Shown here: in pieces, positions 16,839-26,153 of the stretch
Numbering within the stretch: position 1 is the stretch's first letter
Layout: each line of letters begins with the position of its first letter
Assembly (NCBI GenBank): GCA_910583875.1
Contig: CAJTXT010000003.1
Location: forward strand, 1-64,000
Direction of reading: 5' to 3'
Source: an uncultured Vampirovibrio sp.
GTDB lineage: Bacteria; Cyanobacteriota; Vampirovibrionia; Gastranaerophilales; Gastranaerophilaceae
Length of the DNA: 64,000 bases
The notes under the pieces: generated by a model
Database searches by the model: none
Told to the model about the DNA's origin: nothing
What the model saw: only the letters and a program-made list of their open reading frames with translations
Made by a program: the position numbers and the translations under genes

Positions 16839-17891
16839 TTATTCCAGTTCAAGCAGTTGTTTATATAGTTCTTTTTGTTTTGCCGAGATTGAAGCAGGAA
16901 TATTAATTACGATTTTAGCGTTTAAATTTCCATATCCGCCTGATTTTTTAGGAAGCCCTAAATCTTTTAATCTTAAAGTTTTTCCGCTCCTTGTTTCTGG
17001 CGGAATTTTTATTCCGATAATTCCATGTAAAGTAGAAATATCTTTTTTACATCCAAGAACAGCTTCTGCTGGTGTAATTTCAATATTTTTAGTTACATTC
17101 TCACCGTCAATTGTATATTCGGAATCTTTAAATTTAATAACAAAATAAAGGTCGCCTTTTCTGCCGTAGTTATCAATTTTGCCTTCACCTTTTAGTCTTA
17201 TTTTTTGACCTTCTTTTACACCTTTAGGAATTTTAACGGTTAAATTTCTTGATTTGCTGACAATCCCAGTACCGCCGCATTCACTGCAAACACTTCCAGC
17301 GCCTGAACATTTCATACATTTTTCAACTGTATTCATTTTAACGCTGACTGGTTTGTCACTCATTAAATCTCTTGCAGTAATGTTTAAATCTTGAGTTATA
17401 TCAAGATTTTCTTCTTGCTGCGCACTTCCACAGTTTCCGCCTTGGCAGCTGCCTTGTCTTCTTGCACTTTGTGCGCCCCCAAATAAATCTTCATAAGAAA
17501 ATCCTTGCGATTTTCTGCTTGAACGCTGTGATTTAGCTCCGCCCATAAAATCACCAAAAATAGAACTGAAAAAGTCAGAGAAATCTCCTCCGCCAGAAAA
17601 TCCTTGGCTAAATCCGCCTTGATTAAAATTAAAACCTTCAAATCCCGGAGGTGGTGTAAAATTAGCACCTTGCTGCCAATTTGCACCTAAACTGTCATAT
17701 CTGCTTTTCTTCTCTTTATCAGATAATACTTCATAGGCTTCATTTATATCTTTGAATTTATTTACAGCATCAGGAGATTTGTTAACATCTGGGTGATACT
17801 GTCTTGCTAATTTCCTATATGCAGACTTTATTTTTGCTTCTGTTGCGTCTCTATCTACACCTAAAATTTTATAATAGTCTTTATATTCCAT
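16839..17891 (-). CDS. DnaJ-like co-chaperone with a half-size zinc finger
   Basis: 350 residues. The J domain (1-70) includes YYKILGVDRDATEAKIKSAY and the HPD tripeptide. A Gly/Phe-rich linker with Ser/Gln stretches (75-150) follows, then the substrate-binding C-terminal domain (from about 160). Full DnaJ has four CxxCxGxG units; only two remain (CMKCSGAG and CSECGGTG), enough for one zinc. It would stimulate a DnaK ATPase. AAGGAG precedes the ATG. No dnaK or grpE is beside it, so this is probably a dispersed or CbpA-like J protein. Confidence 0.87.
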   Translation of the reverse strand: MEYKDYYKILGVDRDATEAKIKSAYRKLARQYHPDVNKSPDAVNKFKDINEAYEVLSDKEKKSRYDSLGANWQQGANFTPPPGFEGFNFNQGGFSQGFSGGGDFSDFFSSIFGDFMGGAKSQRSSRKSQGFSYEDLFGGAQSARRQGSCQGGNCGSAQQEENLDITQDLNITARDLMSDKPVSVKMNTVEKCMKCSGAGSVCSECGGTGIVSKSRNLTVKIPKGVKEGQKIRLKGEGKIDNYGRKGDLYFVIKFKDSEYTIDGENVTKNIEITPAEAVLGCKKDISTLHGIIGIKIPPETRSGKTLRLKDLGLPKKSGGYGNLNAKIVINIPASISAKQKELYKQLLELE

Positions 17892-18020
17892 TGTTAAATC
17901 TCCTTATCTTAATGATAATATAAAAAATTCTTATCTAGAGAATAATTAATAATTTTTTAATTATATTTGAGGAATTTATATAGAAATTTATTCTAAATAT
18001 GCTTATAATTTAGTCATAAT

Positions 18021-18185
18021 GTCATTCTGAACTTGTTTGACTACTTTTTCCAAAATCTTTGATTTTGTGAAAAATGTCTGGTTTTCCACGGAATCTTACC
18101 AATAGAAAATAAAATCATAAGGCTTGTTTTTCATTCAAAGCAGTTATATCAAGTTTGTAAGACCCTGAAATAAATTCAGGGTGAC
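18021..18185. repeat. MITE-like interspersed repeat, copy 5
   Basis: 165 bases from GTCATTCTGAACTTGTTTGA to CCTGAAATAAATTCAGGGTGAC. The left part carries the variant GACTACTTTTTCC insertion seen in copy 3. The core has AATAAAATCATAAGG and AAAGCAGTTATATCAAG. It fills most of the gene-free stretch 17892-18280. Confidence 0.85.
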
Positions 18186-18280
18186 AGCTTCAGCTATTTT
18201 AGTGTTAATTTCCATATTTTTTATAAAATCTTTATATAAGACTATTAACAAATGATTAGTTTTTTACTATCATATATGCT

Positions 18281-20296
18281 ATGAGAAGATTTTTAGGGAT
18301 TTTAATTTTATTACTTTTTGGTAGCATACAAGCACAGGCATATACGCAGTATGTTCCTTTGAATGTGCCTTTAAATTCAAAGACGAATAACAAACAAATA
18401 GAGCAAACTGTCATTATTCCTAAAGTTAATGTAAAAACTCCAGCAGTAAAACAAAATTTAGACTTGAATCTGAATACAGTCGATAATAAAGCATCTGCAA
18501 TAATTAAAACTTCTAATTCATATTTAACAGAAGGTATTATTTATCAAGAAGCTCAAAGCTATATAAATGCTATAAATCCTCAAAAACAGGGCAATGCCAA
18601 TTCTTATTACCCAGGCTTGAGAGGACCAAATCAACTTGTTATTTATACTCCTGTGTATGGAGTAAGAACAGGTACTAATGAATTTGGTACTGAAGCCATT
18701 GTTGAAAATAATATGGTAGTTCGATTAAACGGGGCTGATTCTATTATTCCTAAAAATGGGTTTGTAATATCAGGTCATGGCAGGGCTAAAACTTGGATTA
18801 CTAAAAATATTCAAATCGGTTCAAAAGTTTATATTGATTATGAAAATAATTCTTTGAAAGTATTTTTGACTCCCGAAAGTCTTGTATATGCGGCTAAAGA
18901 AAAACTTAGGGAAGTAAGTGGCTTAGTTGAATATTACAGACAGCTTGATATTTTATATAATGATAAAAAAGCTAATGAAAGCCTTGATGCTTCAAAAGCA
19001 TCTTTGAGAAAAGCAGAGAAGAAACCGGAAAAAACTCAAACATACATTACAGAAGCTATGACTTCTTTAGATGATGCAATAAAAAATGCTATTCCATATT
19101 TTAATAATGAATTGAAAGGCGTATGGATAAGACCGACAGAAAAAACTCCGGAACAAATAGTTAAAACACTAGAAAGAATTAATTCCGCAGGTATTACAGA
19201 TATCTTCTTAGAAGCGTATTACCACGGAAAAACAATATATCCAAGTAAATATTTACGTGAAAATGGTGTAATATATCAGCGTGCTGAGTTTGTTGGATTT
19301 GATCCTTTAGCTGTTTGGATAAAAGAAGCTCATGAGCGAAATATGAAAGTTCATATTTGGTTTGAAAGTTTTTATGTTGGGAATGATAATCCTCAAACAA
19401 CGCCCAATCATGTTTTAAGAGTTTATCCATCTTGGGCTAATAAACGTTTATCTAACTATGATTCAATAGAACCGGTACCTTCATTATCGGAACATAACGG
19501 ATATTTTTTAGACCCTTCCAATATTCAAGTTCAAACATATTTATTGGGTATTTTGAAGGAAATAATTGTTAAATATAAACCGGATGGAATAAATCTTGAT
19601 TATATAAGATATCCTAATTGTGTAGAACCTTCATATTCTAATTATACATTCTCTAATTGGGGATATACACAAAATGCACGTGAAAATTTCAAAACAATGT
19701 ATGGTATTGATCCTATAAATATTTCGTATGGTACAAAGGAATGGGAATTATGGGCATCATACAGGCAAAATCAAATTACTGAATTTGTCAAACGTGTAAG
19801 TAAACTGACAAAAGAACATAATACGATGTTAACAGCTGTGATTTTTCCTGATTTGCAAAAAAGTAAGGCTACAAAAATGCAGAACTGGAAAGTATGGTCT
19901 ATGAATAATTATGTAGATGGCTTTACTGCATTGATATTAACAGGTGATAAAAATACAGCGGTGCTACTATTAAATGATGTTATAAAAAATACTTCACCAA
20001 TTACAAAAATTTATACCGGTTTATTTGTTCCATTTATGGGTGGACCATATGAAGATTTGCTTGTACAGATCCATAAGGCAAGAGAGTTTAAAACAAAAGG
20101 TGCTATTTTATTTGATTATGCCCATTTAGATGATGTTTATATTGATGCATTAAAGACAAGAGTATTTAATAAATCATACGATACAAGAGACTTTAAGTTG
20201 AAAACGCCTCCGAATTATTATGCCCCGGAGGTAAAATGCAACGAAAAGAAAAAAGAGAAAAAGAAACGCTGGAGAAGAAAAAATGGCAATAATTAA
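18281..20296 (+). CDS. Secreted GHL10-type glycoside hydrolase-like protein
   Basis: 671 residues. A signal peptide (MRRFLGILILLLFGSIQAQA) leads a beta-rich N-terminal domain (about 100-210), a helical linker, and a GHL10-type barrel from about residue 285. Barrel landmarks are GVWIRPTEKTPEQIVKTLER, KVHIWFESFYVG, and PDGINLDYIRYP, where the Asp is the expected catalytic acid. The C-terminus is very basic. Such proteins are exported and act on cell-wall or surface glycans; the substrate is unknown. Its last 14 bases overlap dapF, which links it to envelope metabolism. No clear ribosome-binding site precedes the ATG. Confidence 0.85.
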   Translation: MRRFLGILILLLFGSIQAQAYTQYVPLNVPLNSKTNNKQIEQTVIIPKVNVKTPAVKQNLDLNLNTVDNKASAIIKTSNSYLTEGIIYQEAQSYINAINPQKQGNANSYYPGLRGPNQLVIYTPVYGVRTGTNEFGTEAIVENNMVVRLNGADSIIPKNGFVISGHGRAKTWITKNIQIGSKVYIDYENNSLKVFLTPESLVYAAKEKLREVSGLVEYYRQLDILYNDKKANESLDASKASLRKAEKKPEKTQTYITEAMTSLDDAIKNAIPYFNNELKGVWIRPTEKTPEQIVKTLERINSAGITDIFLEAYYHGKTIYPSKYLRENGVIYQRAEFVGFDPLAVWIKEAHERNMKVHIWFESFYVGNDNPQTTPNHVLRVYPSWANKRLSNYDSIEPVPSLSEHNGYFLDPSNIQVQTYLLGILKEIIVKYKPDGINLDYIRYPNCVEPSYSNYTFSNWGYTQNARENFKTMYGIDPINISYGTKEWELWASYRQNQITEFVKRVSKLTKEHNTMLTAVIFPDLQKSKATKMQNWKVWSMNNYVDGFTALILTGDKNTAVLLLNDVIKNTSPITKIYTGLFVPFMGGPYEDLLVQIHKAREFKTKGAILFDYAHLDDVYIDALKTRVFNKSYDTRDFKLKTPPNYYAPEVKCNEKKKEKKKRWRRKNGNN

Positions 20297-21128
20297 TTTT
20301 ACAAAAATGCAAGGTTTAGGTAATGATTTTGTAGTTTTGGATTATGAAGAATATATAAAATCAGAAAAAACACCTGAAGAGCTTGCTGTAAAATTATGTG
20401 ACAGACATTTTGGAATTGGTGCAGATGGACTTATAATTATTAATCCAAATACTAAAGAAACTGATATTGGCTGGATTTTTTATAATGCTGACGGCTCAAT
20501 TGCCCAAATGTGCGGAAATGGTATAAGATGTTTCTCTAAATACGTGTACGATAAAGGCTATGTAAATAAAAAAGAATTTTCAGTTGAAACAAAAGCAGGA
20601 ACAATTATCCCAAAACTTTTAGAGGATGGCAGAGTTCGCGTTAATATGTCTAAACCTATTTTAGAACCTAAAAAAATTCCTGTTAATGTAGAAAATAATT
20701 TGAATTTTGAAGTTAAAGTTTCAGATAGAACATTTATGGCAAATGCTGTTAGTATGGGAAACCCTCATTGTGTAATAATTACAGATGAAAACACAAAAGA
20801 ACTTGCATTAAAATATGGAAGAGAAATTGAAACTCACAAATTATTTCCGGAAAAAACAAATGTAGAATTTATAAAAATTCTATCTAGAGATGAAATAAAT
20901 CTTGATGTATGGGAAAGAGGATGTGCAATTACTCTTGCTTGCGGAACAGGGGCTTGCGCAAGTGTAACTTCTGCAATATTAAACGGGTTATGTGACAACA
21001 AAGTAAAAGTTAATCTTCCCGGAGGTCAGCTTGTAATTGAATGGGACGGTTCAAAAGAGGATGTTAACCATAATATTTATATGTCAGGACCTGCAAATTA
21101 TTCATTTAAAGGTAGTATAGATATTTAG
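20283..21128 (+). CDS. dapF: Diaminopimelate epimerase
   Basis: 281 residues. It converts LL- to meso-diaminopimelate for lysine and peptidoglycan. The two active-site cysteines are in MCGNGIRC and ACGTGACAS, and the start MQGLGNDFVVLDY is typical, with FGIGADGLI. Both catalytic cysteines are present. The gene starts inside the 3' end of the GHL10 gene (14-base overlap, GGAG upstream), indicating coupled translation. Confidence 0.95.
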   Translation: MAIINFTKMQGLGNDFVVLDYEEYIKSEKTPEELAVKLCDRHFGIGADGLIIINPNTKETDIGWIFYNADGSIAQMCGNGIRCFSKYVYDKGYVNKKEFSVETKAGTIIPKLLEDGRVRVNMSKPILEPKKIPVNVENNLNFEVKVSDRTFMANAVSMGNPHCVIITDENTKELALKYGREIETHKLFPEKTNVEFIKILSRDEINLDVWERGCAITLACGTGACASVTSAILNGLCDNKVKVNLPGGQLVIEWDGSKEDVNHNIYMSGPANYSFKGSIDI

Positions 21129-21167
21129 TTAATTGATTTTACTTTAAACATACATTAATATTTATTT

Positions 21168-22118
21168 ATGCCTATTTTAGAAATTAAAAATCTTAATTTG
21201 TCGTTTCACTCAAATGATGAGTATTATCAAGCTTTACATAATATAAATCTAGAGCTTGAGAAAGGTCAAATGCTCGCTCTTGTTGGAGAATCAGGCTGCG
21301 GTAAAACTATAACAGCTATGTCTATCTTAAAATTATTAGCACCAAATGCTAAAATAACATCAGGCGAAATAATATATCAGGGTAAAAATATATTATGCTT
21401 AAATGAAAAAGAAATGCAGCATATTAGAGGAAAAGAAATCTCTTTAATTCCTCAAGATCCAATGACTTCATTAAATCCACTATATACAATAGGCTCACAG
21501 CTTTTAGAAGTTATTGAAATTCATCAAAATTTAAAAGGTAAAGAAGCTGAAAAAATTGCGATAGATGTTTTAGAACAGGTAAAAATACCAAATGCAAAAG
21601 AACGCTTAAAATCATATCCGCATGAGTTTTCTGGTGGTATGCGCCAAAGAGTTGTAATTGCAATGGCAATTGCGTGTAAATCAAAAATAATTATAGCTGA
21701 TGAACCTACAACCGCACTTGATGTTACGGTGCAGGCTCAAGTTATGGAACTTCTAAAAGAAATACAAAAAGATTTAGGTACATCTTTTATATTTATATCT
21801 CACGATTTTGGGTTGGTATATGAAGCGGCAGATACTGTTGCTGTTATGTATGGCGGGCATGTTGTTGAGAAAGCATTGGCATCTGAATTATTTAAAAATC
21901 CAAAACATCCGTATACACAAGCATTATTAAAAGCTTTGCCGGATTTTAATTCAGTTAAACTTGGAGCAATTGAAGGCTACCCTCCTTCCATAAAAGATAG
22001 AATTACAGGCTGTCCATTTGAAAAAAGATGTTCAAAAAGAATGGAGATTTGTACATCAAAATTTCCTAATTATATCAATATTGATAGTTCACAGGTAGCC
22101 TGCTTTTTGTACTCATGA
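21168..22118 (+). CDS. Oligopeptide/nickel-type ABC transporter ATP-binding protein (DppD/OppD family)
   Basis: 316 residues with Walker A GESGCGKT, the Q-loop PQDPMTSLNPLYTIG, signature SGGMRQR, Walker B IIADEP and the D-loop TTALDVTVQAQ. The C-terminal extension has the family's cysteines (GCPFEKRCSKRMEICTSKF...C), which in DppD-type proteins can hold an Fe-S cluster. The family drives import of peptides or metal chelates. No permease or binding-protein gene is next to it, so its partners lie elsewhere. No ribosome-binding site is visible before the ATG. Confidence 0.9.
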   Translation: MPILEIKNLNLSFHSNDEYYQALHNINLELEKGQMLALVGESGCGKTITAMSILKLLAPNAKITSGEIIYQGKNILCLNEKEMQHIRGKEISLIPQDPMTSLNPLYTIGSQLLEVIEIHQNLKGKEAEKIAIDVLEQVKIPNAKERLKSYPHEFSGGMRQRVVIAMAIACKSKIIIADEPTTALDVTVQAQVMELLKEIQKDLGTSFIFISHDFGLVYEAADTVAVMYGGHVVEKALASELFKNPKHPYTQALLKALPDFNSVKLGAIEGYPPSIKDRITGCPFEKRCSKRMEICTSKFPNYINIDSSQVACFLYS

Positions 22119-22164
22119 TTTCTTTTTCTTATATAGTAAAGTATTCTTAATAAATAGGCATAAT

Positions 22165-22433
22165 GTCATTCCGAACTTGTTTCGGAATCTAACCAGTTAG
22201 AAAATAACTCATAAAAAAGTTTGGAAATTATATATAACTTACATTAAAATAGTCAAAGTTGTCACCCTGAATTTGTTTCAGGGGCTGACAAATGGTAAGA
22301 TTCCGAAATAAATTCGGAATGACATTATGCCTGTATTCTGAGCATATTTAGTGTAAATTTCTATATAATTCAAAAATTTTTAATTAAAAGCTATTATAAA
22401 GCTGGTAAGACCCTGAAATAAATTCAGGGTGAC
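22165..22433. repeat. Composite MITE-like repeat, copy 6 (nested units)
   Basis: One unit runs from GTCATTCCGAACTTGTTTCG (22165) to AATTCGGAATGAC (22323), and its ends extend outward as AGGCATAAT/ATTATGCCT, giving a perfect 20-bp inverted repeat. A second unit end, GTCACCCTGAATTTGTTTCA (22261), lies inside it, and a third closing end, CCCTGAAATAAATTCAGGGT (22411-22430), follows. It fills most of the gene-free stretch 22119-22459. Confidence 0.85.
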
Positions 22434-22459
22434 AGTTTTTATAAAGTTGTATATAATTC

Positions 22460-23056
22460 TTAATCTCTTGATGGCATATAAACTTTTTTGCCTGTTTTTA
22501 CGTACCGGCTTAGTACTTCTTCCCCTAATTCAGGTTCTATATTGCCATATACAGTAATGCCTCTTTTTTTGAATTCTCTAAACCAATTAGGTTTATATCC
22601 TTCGTCAAAACCAGTAATAGATTCAACTTTATCTGAAGGAACGCCAAAATATATGTTTTTAATTCCAGACCACATTATTCCGCCAAGGCACATTAAACAA
22701 GGTTCAGAAGTAACATATAAACTTAAATTATGAGGTGCTAAATCAAAAGTATTTAGTTTTTTCTCAATTTCTTTAATTGCATTCATTTCAGCATGGTTAT
22801 TACTGCATTGTTCTGATAAAACAGAGTTTGCTGTTTTAACTATTAAATTACCATTTTCATCATAAACAGCAGCAACAAAAGGTCCATAACCTTTTTCTAT
22901 TTGTATTGCCGCATCCTTTTGTAATTCTTTTAAAATAATTTGTGCTTTTTTTACTTTTTGCATATCTATTTTTTCATTTGAAACAACCTTTGCTTGCGCA
23001 AAAGAGGAAGATAATGCAAATATAATAGCTATTAATATAAAATAAAATTTTTTCAT
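22460..23056 (-). CDS. Exported nucleoside/cytidine deaminase-fold protein
   Basis: 198 residues. Residues 1-22 form a signal peptide (MKKFYFILIAIIFALSSSFA, then QA|K). The remainder is a zinc deaminase: HAEMNAI supplies the His ligand and catalytic Glu, and SEPCLMCLG the two Cys ligands. The C-terminal half (GFDEGYKPNWFREFKKRGI) resembles guanine deaminase-like members of the family. Export of such an enzyme is unusual, because these deaminases normally act on cytoplasmic nucleobases or tRNA. It has its own strong promoter. Confidence 0.85.
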   Translation of the reverse strand: MKKFYFILIAIIFALSSSFAQAKVVSNEKIDMQKVKKAQIILKELQKDAAIQIEKGYGPFVAAVYDENGNLIVKTANSVLSEQCSNNHAEMNAIKEIEKKLNTFDLAPHNLSLYVTSEPCLMCLGGIMWSGIKNIYFGVPSDKVESITGFDEGYKPNWFREFKKRGITVYGNIEPELGEEVLSRYVKTGKKVYMPSRD

Positions 23057-23065
23057 AACGTAACT

Positions 23066-23094
23066 ATTATATGCTTTTAAAAGATAATAATCAA
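23066..23094 (-). promoter_or_regulatory. Promoter of the exported deaminase
   Basis: On the minus strand TTGATT (23089-23094) and a perfect TATAAT (23066-23071) are exactly 17 bases apart, pointing at the deaminase gene and placing its transcript start close to the ATG. Confidence 0.75.
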
Positions 23095-23096
23095 TA

Positions 23097-23126
23097 AAAA
23101 AAATCTTTATAGATTTCTCTATAAAG
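23097..23126 (-). terminator. Terminator downstream of ruvB
   Basis: Read on the minus strand, CTTTATAGA pairs with TCTATAAAG around GAAA, followed by A and a run of T. It lies just upstream of the deaminase promoter and separates the two units. It stands about 130 bases after the ruvB stop, leaving a long 3' untranslated region with another hairpin (TAGCC/GGCTA near 23230). Confidence 0.75.
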
Positions 23127-23258
23127 TTTATATTATTGTTGGAATTAATTACATTATTAAAAATAATGTATTTTCAAATGATTTTCTATACACATAATAT
23201 TAGAATAAACATCCCCCAGTTGTCTATTAGCCATGTGGCTATACTTTACGGGTTTTTA

Positions 23259-24320
23259 TTAGTCAAATAATGATTGTTGACAGTCTATAGAGCTTATGTT
23301 AAAGCATTTAGCTGCATATGGAGTTAATTTTCTGCCTCTTGGCGTTCTTTGTATAAAACCTTTTTGCAATAAATAAGGTTCATAAACATCTTCTATTGTC
23401 TTGGAATCTTCACCAAGCGCAGTTGCAAGAGTTTCTATTCCAACAGGACCTCCATTGTATTTTTCAGCAATCAAATTAAGTAATGAACGGTCAGTATTGT
23501 CTAAACCATATTTATCTATTTGTAAAATATCGAGAGCTTTGTCTGCTGTTTGTGCGTCAATCTTTCCATTAGATTTAACAATAGCATAATCTCTTACACG
23601 TTTAACAAGTCTGTTTGCTATTCTTGGTGTTCCTCTTGAACGTCTTGCAATTGCATGTGCTCCTTTTGTATCTATTTCTATATCTAAAATTTTAGCTGTT
23701 CTAATAATTACTTGAGTGAGTTCTTCATCTGTATAAAATTCAAGTCTGTGAATTATACCAAATCTGTCTCGTAAAGGACTTGATAATGAACCTGCTTTTG
23801 TTGTTGCTCCAACTAAAGTAAATTTAGGAATTGGAATTCTAATAGATTTCAATGTTTGAGATTTTCCTGTTGTCATATCTAAATAATAGTCTTCCATTGC
23901 AGGATAGAGAATTTCTTCTGATATTTTATTTAGTCGGTGAATTTCATCTATAAATAAAACATCACCAGCTTTTAATGACATCAAGATTCCAATAATATCT
24001 CTAGGACGTTCTAATGAAGGTGCAGAAGTAATTTTTATATTAGTATTCATTTCATTTGCAATAATAGATGCAAGTGTTGTTTTTCCAAGCCCCGGAGGTC
24101 CATAAAATAATATATGATCTAAAGGAATTTCTCTTTTTTTTGCAGCTTCAATAGAAATTTTTAAAGTAGATTTTAATGCGCTTTGTCCAACATAATCATC
24201 AAAAAGTTTTGGTCTTATATTTGATTCAAAAGACATATCATAAGAAGTTTCTTCAGAAGTTGTATCCTCATTCTTCTTATGTTCAAATTTTATATTGTCA
24301 TCATCTGATATAATCGCCAT
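23259..24320 (-). CDS. ruvB: Holliday junction branch migration ATPase
   Basis: 353 residues, normal RuvB length. It is the hexameric motor that drives branch migration with RuvA. Visible are SNIRPKLFDDYVGQ, Walker A GPPGLGKT, Walker B LFIDEIHRL, the sensor VGATTKAGSLSSPLRDRFGI and the C-terminal winged helix RTPRGRKLTPYA. A non-conserved acidic N-terminal extension of about 25 residues precedes the core. No ruvA or ruvC is adjacent. Confidence 0.96.
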   Translation of the reverse strand: MAIISDDDNIKFEHKKNEDTTSEETSYDMSFESNIRPKLFDDYVGQSALKSTLKISIEAAKKREIPLDHILFYGPPGLGKTTLASIIANEMNTNIKITSAPSLERPRDIIGILMSLKAGDVLFIDEIHRLNKISEEILYPAMEDYYLDMTTGKSQTLKSIRIPIPKFTLVGATTKAGSLSSPLRDRFGIIHRLEFYTDEELTQVIIRTAKILDIEIDTKGAHAIARRSRGTPRIANRLVKRVRDYAIVKSNGKIDAQTADKALDILQIDKYGLDNTDRSLLNLIAEKYNGGPVGIETLATALGEDSKTIEDVYEPYLLQKGFIQRTPRGRKLTPYAAKCFNISSIDCQQSLFD

Positions 24321-24373
24321 TTAAGAATCCCTTATCTTGCTAATATCATATCATAAGAATTAGTGATATTTCT

Positions 24374-24589
24374 TTATTTTTCTTGTTTTTTAGGCGTGAA
24401 TTTTAATTCATATCCTAAAATATCCGCAATTATAAGCATTTCTCTATGAGTTATTGTTTCATTTCTAAGCTTATTTGAAAGATTTTGCATAGAATAAGGT
24501 TTATTCAGTCTTTTACCAAGAGCTTGTGCTAATTCCGTTAAACTAATATTAACGTCTAATAAAACTTTCTTTAAATCATTAATTATCAT
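24374..24589 (-). CDS. Small XRE-like DNA-binding protein beside locus 2
   Basis: 71 residues. A helix-turn-helix reads SLTELAQALGKRLNKPYSMQ followed by NLSNKLRNETITHREMLIIA, the form of small XRE-like regulators. The ATG at 24589 is chosen because GGAG lies six bases before it; the longer frame begins with a GTG that overlaps that site. It is divergent from locus 2 with a 145-base gap, echoing the XRE gene at locus 1. Confidence 0.75.
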   Translation of the reverse strand: MIINDLKKVLLDVNISLTELAQALGKRLNKPYSMQNLSNKLRNETITHREMLIIADILGYELKFTPKKQEK

Positions 24590-24734
24590 AATAAACTCCA
24601 CATATTCATTTAAAATGATATTAATTTATGTAAACTTCAATAAAAAAATTTAATACACAATTGACTATTAAACGATATAATGTAATAATAAATACAATAA
24701 TTTATAAATATAAATTTAAGTTAAGTGAACATTA

Positions 24735-26111
24735 ATGAATATGAAAATTGAGATAGAACCATATATATCCAGCAGCAGCTATTTTTTTGAGAAAGAAAAC
24801 TCACGCTGCTATATAACTAATGAGAAAAAACATACTGACTTAATCTTAGAGGGTATTTTTGCAGATTTGTGGTTTGTAATTTTAGAAACACAGAATTATG
24901 AGGAAGTTGAAAAATATATAAAAATAAAAAATATAGTTATTGATTTAGATGAGTTTTTACAAGAATTAAAAATTACAGGTTTAATTAAAGACGATGCCTA
25001 TTTAATTGAAAATGAAGTTCCTATTTTAACAAAAGAAGAAAATCATATTTTAGCTAAAGAATATGGGAAAATGGTTTTTGATAAAAGAAATTGGATATAT
25101 AAGAATGGTTTTATATATACAGTTGAAATTGAATTGTCATATAAATGTAATTTGACCTGTAAACATTGTTTTAATGATAAAGATGTTGCTGAATATAGTA
25201 TTGATTTCAATTATGCAAAAAAAATTATTGATGAAGCAATTAAATTAGGTGCTTATAATTTTTGTTTCACAGGTGGGGAATGTACAATACACCCTGATTT
25301 TATCAAAATTTTGAGTTATATACGAAAACATCGAAAAACATTTTCTATTATTACAAATGGTCAAGCATTGTATGATGATGATGTTTTGTTTGAAAATTTA
25401 GTTAGCTTATATCCTCGTGAAATTAGAATAAGCTTATACTCTATGAATCCTGAAATACATGATTCTATAACAGGTGTTAAAGGCTCTCATAAAAAAACTA
25501 TTAGTGTTATAAAAAAATTGAAAGAAAGAAATATTATTGTAAGAATTAATTTCTTCCAAATGAGCTTAAATAAGAATAGTTTAGAAGATGTATTAAAGTT
25601 TAGAGAAGAAATTAATGTTGATTTAACAGTAACAAATTTTTCTTTTATTAATAATAAAAAAAATAATAATGCTTATATAATGGTTGACAATAAAGAAATA
25701 TATGAAGCTTTAGGAGATGAAAAATCTCCATATTATTATTTGTTGGATATAAAGGATAATGTTTTAAATAGTAAAGAATCGCCAATATGTTATGGAACCT
25801 GTGGTTCTATTGCAATATCGCCATTATTGGATGTTTTTCCTTGTATTTCATTAAAGTATAGACTTGGCAATTTAAAAGAAACAACATTAGAAAGTATTTG
25901 GAATAATGAACATGCAAAATTTATGGATATATTTAAAGTAAAAAATTTAAAAGACTGTAAAGATTGCAAAGATTCACAATATTGTATGTATGAGCCTTGT
26001 ATGGGAATGTATGAAAACGGATTTTTAAAAAAATCGGATATATGTTGTAACATTACTAAAATTCGTGTGGATATATTAAAACGTAAAGGTATGTACTCTA
26101 AAAAATTATAG
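24735..26111 (+). CDS. Radical SAM/SPASM peptide maturase, locus 2
   Basis: 458 residues. The PqqD-like N-terminal part (1-90) includes LILEGIFADLWFVIL. The radical SAM cluster motif is CNLTCKHC (C138, C142, C145), followed by TGGECT. The SPASM region has CYGTCGSIAISP, VFPCISLKY, and a dense C-terminal set DCKDCKDSQYCMYEPC and CC. SLYSMNPEIHDSITGVKGSH is shared almost verbatim with the locus 4 enzyme. The gene precedes its likely substrate peptide by 42 bases, then YcaO and ATP-grasp genes. TTGACT with AATAAT after 17 bases (24661-24689) is a possible promoter. Confidence 0.87.
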   Translation: MNMKIEIEPYISSSSYFFEKENSRCYITNEKKHTDLILEGIFADLWFVILETQNYEEVEKYIKIKNIVIDLDEFLQELKITGLIKDDAYLIENEVPILTKEENHILAKEYGKMVFDKRNWIYKNGFIYTVEIELSYKCNLTCKHCFNDKDVAEYSIDFNYAKKIIDEAIKLGAYNFCFTGGECTIHPDFIKILSYIRKHRKTFSIITNGQALYDDDVLFENLVSLYPREIRISLYSMNPEIHDSITGVKGSHKKTISVIKKLKERNIIVRINFFQMSLNKNSLEDVLKFREEINVDLTVTNFSFINNKKNNNAYIMVDNKEIYEALGDEKSPYYYLLDIKDNVLNSKESPICYGTCGSIAISPLLDVFPCISLKYRLGNLKETTLESIWNNEHAKFMDIFKVKNLKDCKDCKDSQYCMYEPCMGMYENGFLKKSDICCNITKIRVDILKRKGMYSKKL

Positions 26112-26153
26112 TAAATTTTTATTGGCTAAATAACACTAAGGAGAAAAAGTTAT

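Noticed and set aside
13675..22433. Possible CRISPR array from repeated GAACTTGTTTC segments
   Set aside because: The copies are dispersed over kilobases, differ in sequence, and lack regular spacers or cas genes; they are an interspersed palindromic repeat.
23127..23258. Riboswitch upstream of the deaminase
   Set aside because: The terminator and a separate strong promoter lie between this region and the deaminase, so it is not part of the deaminase leader; no known riboswitch motif was recognised.
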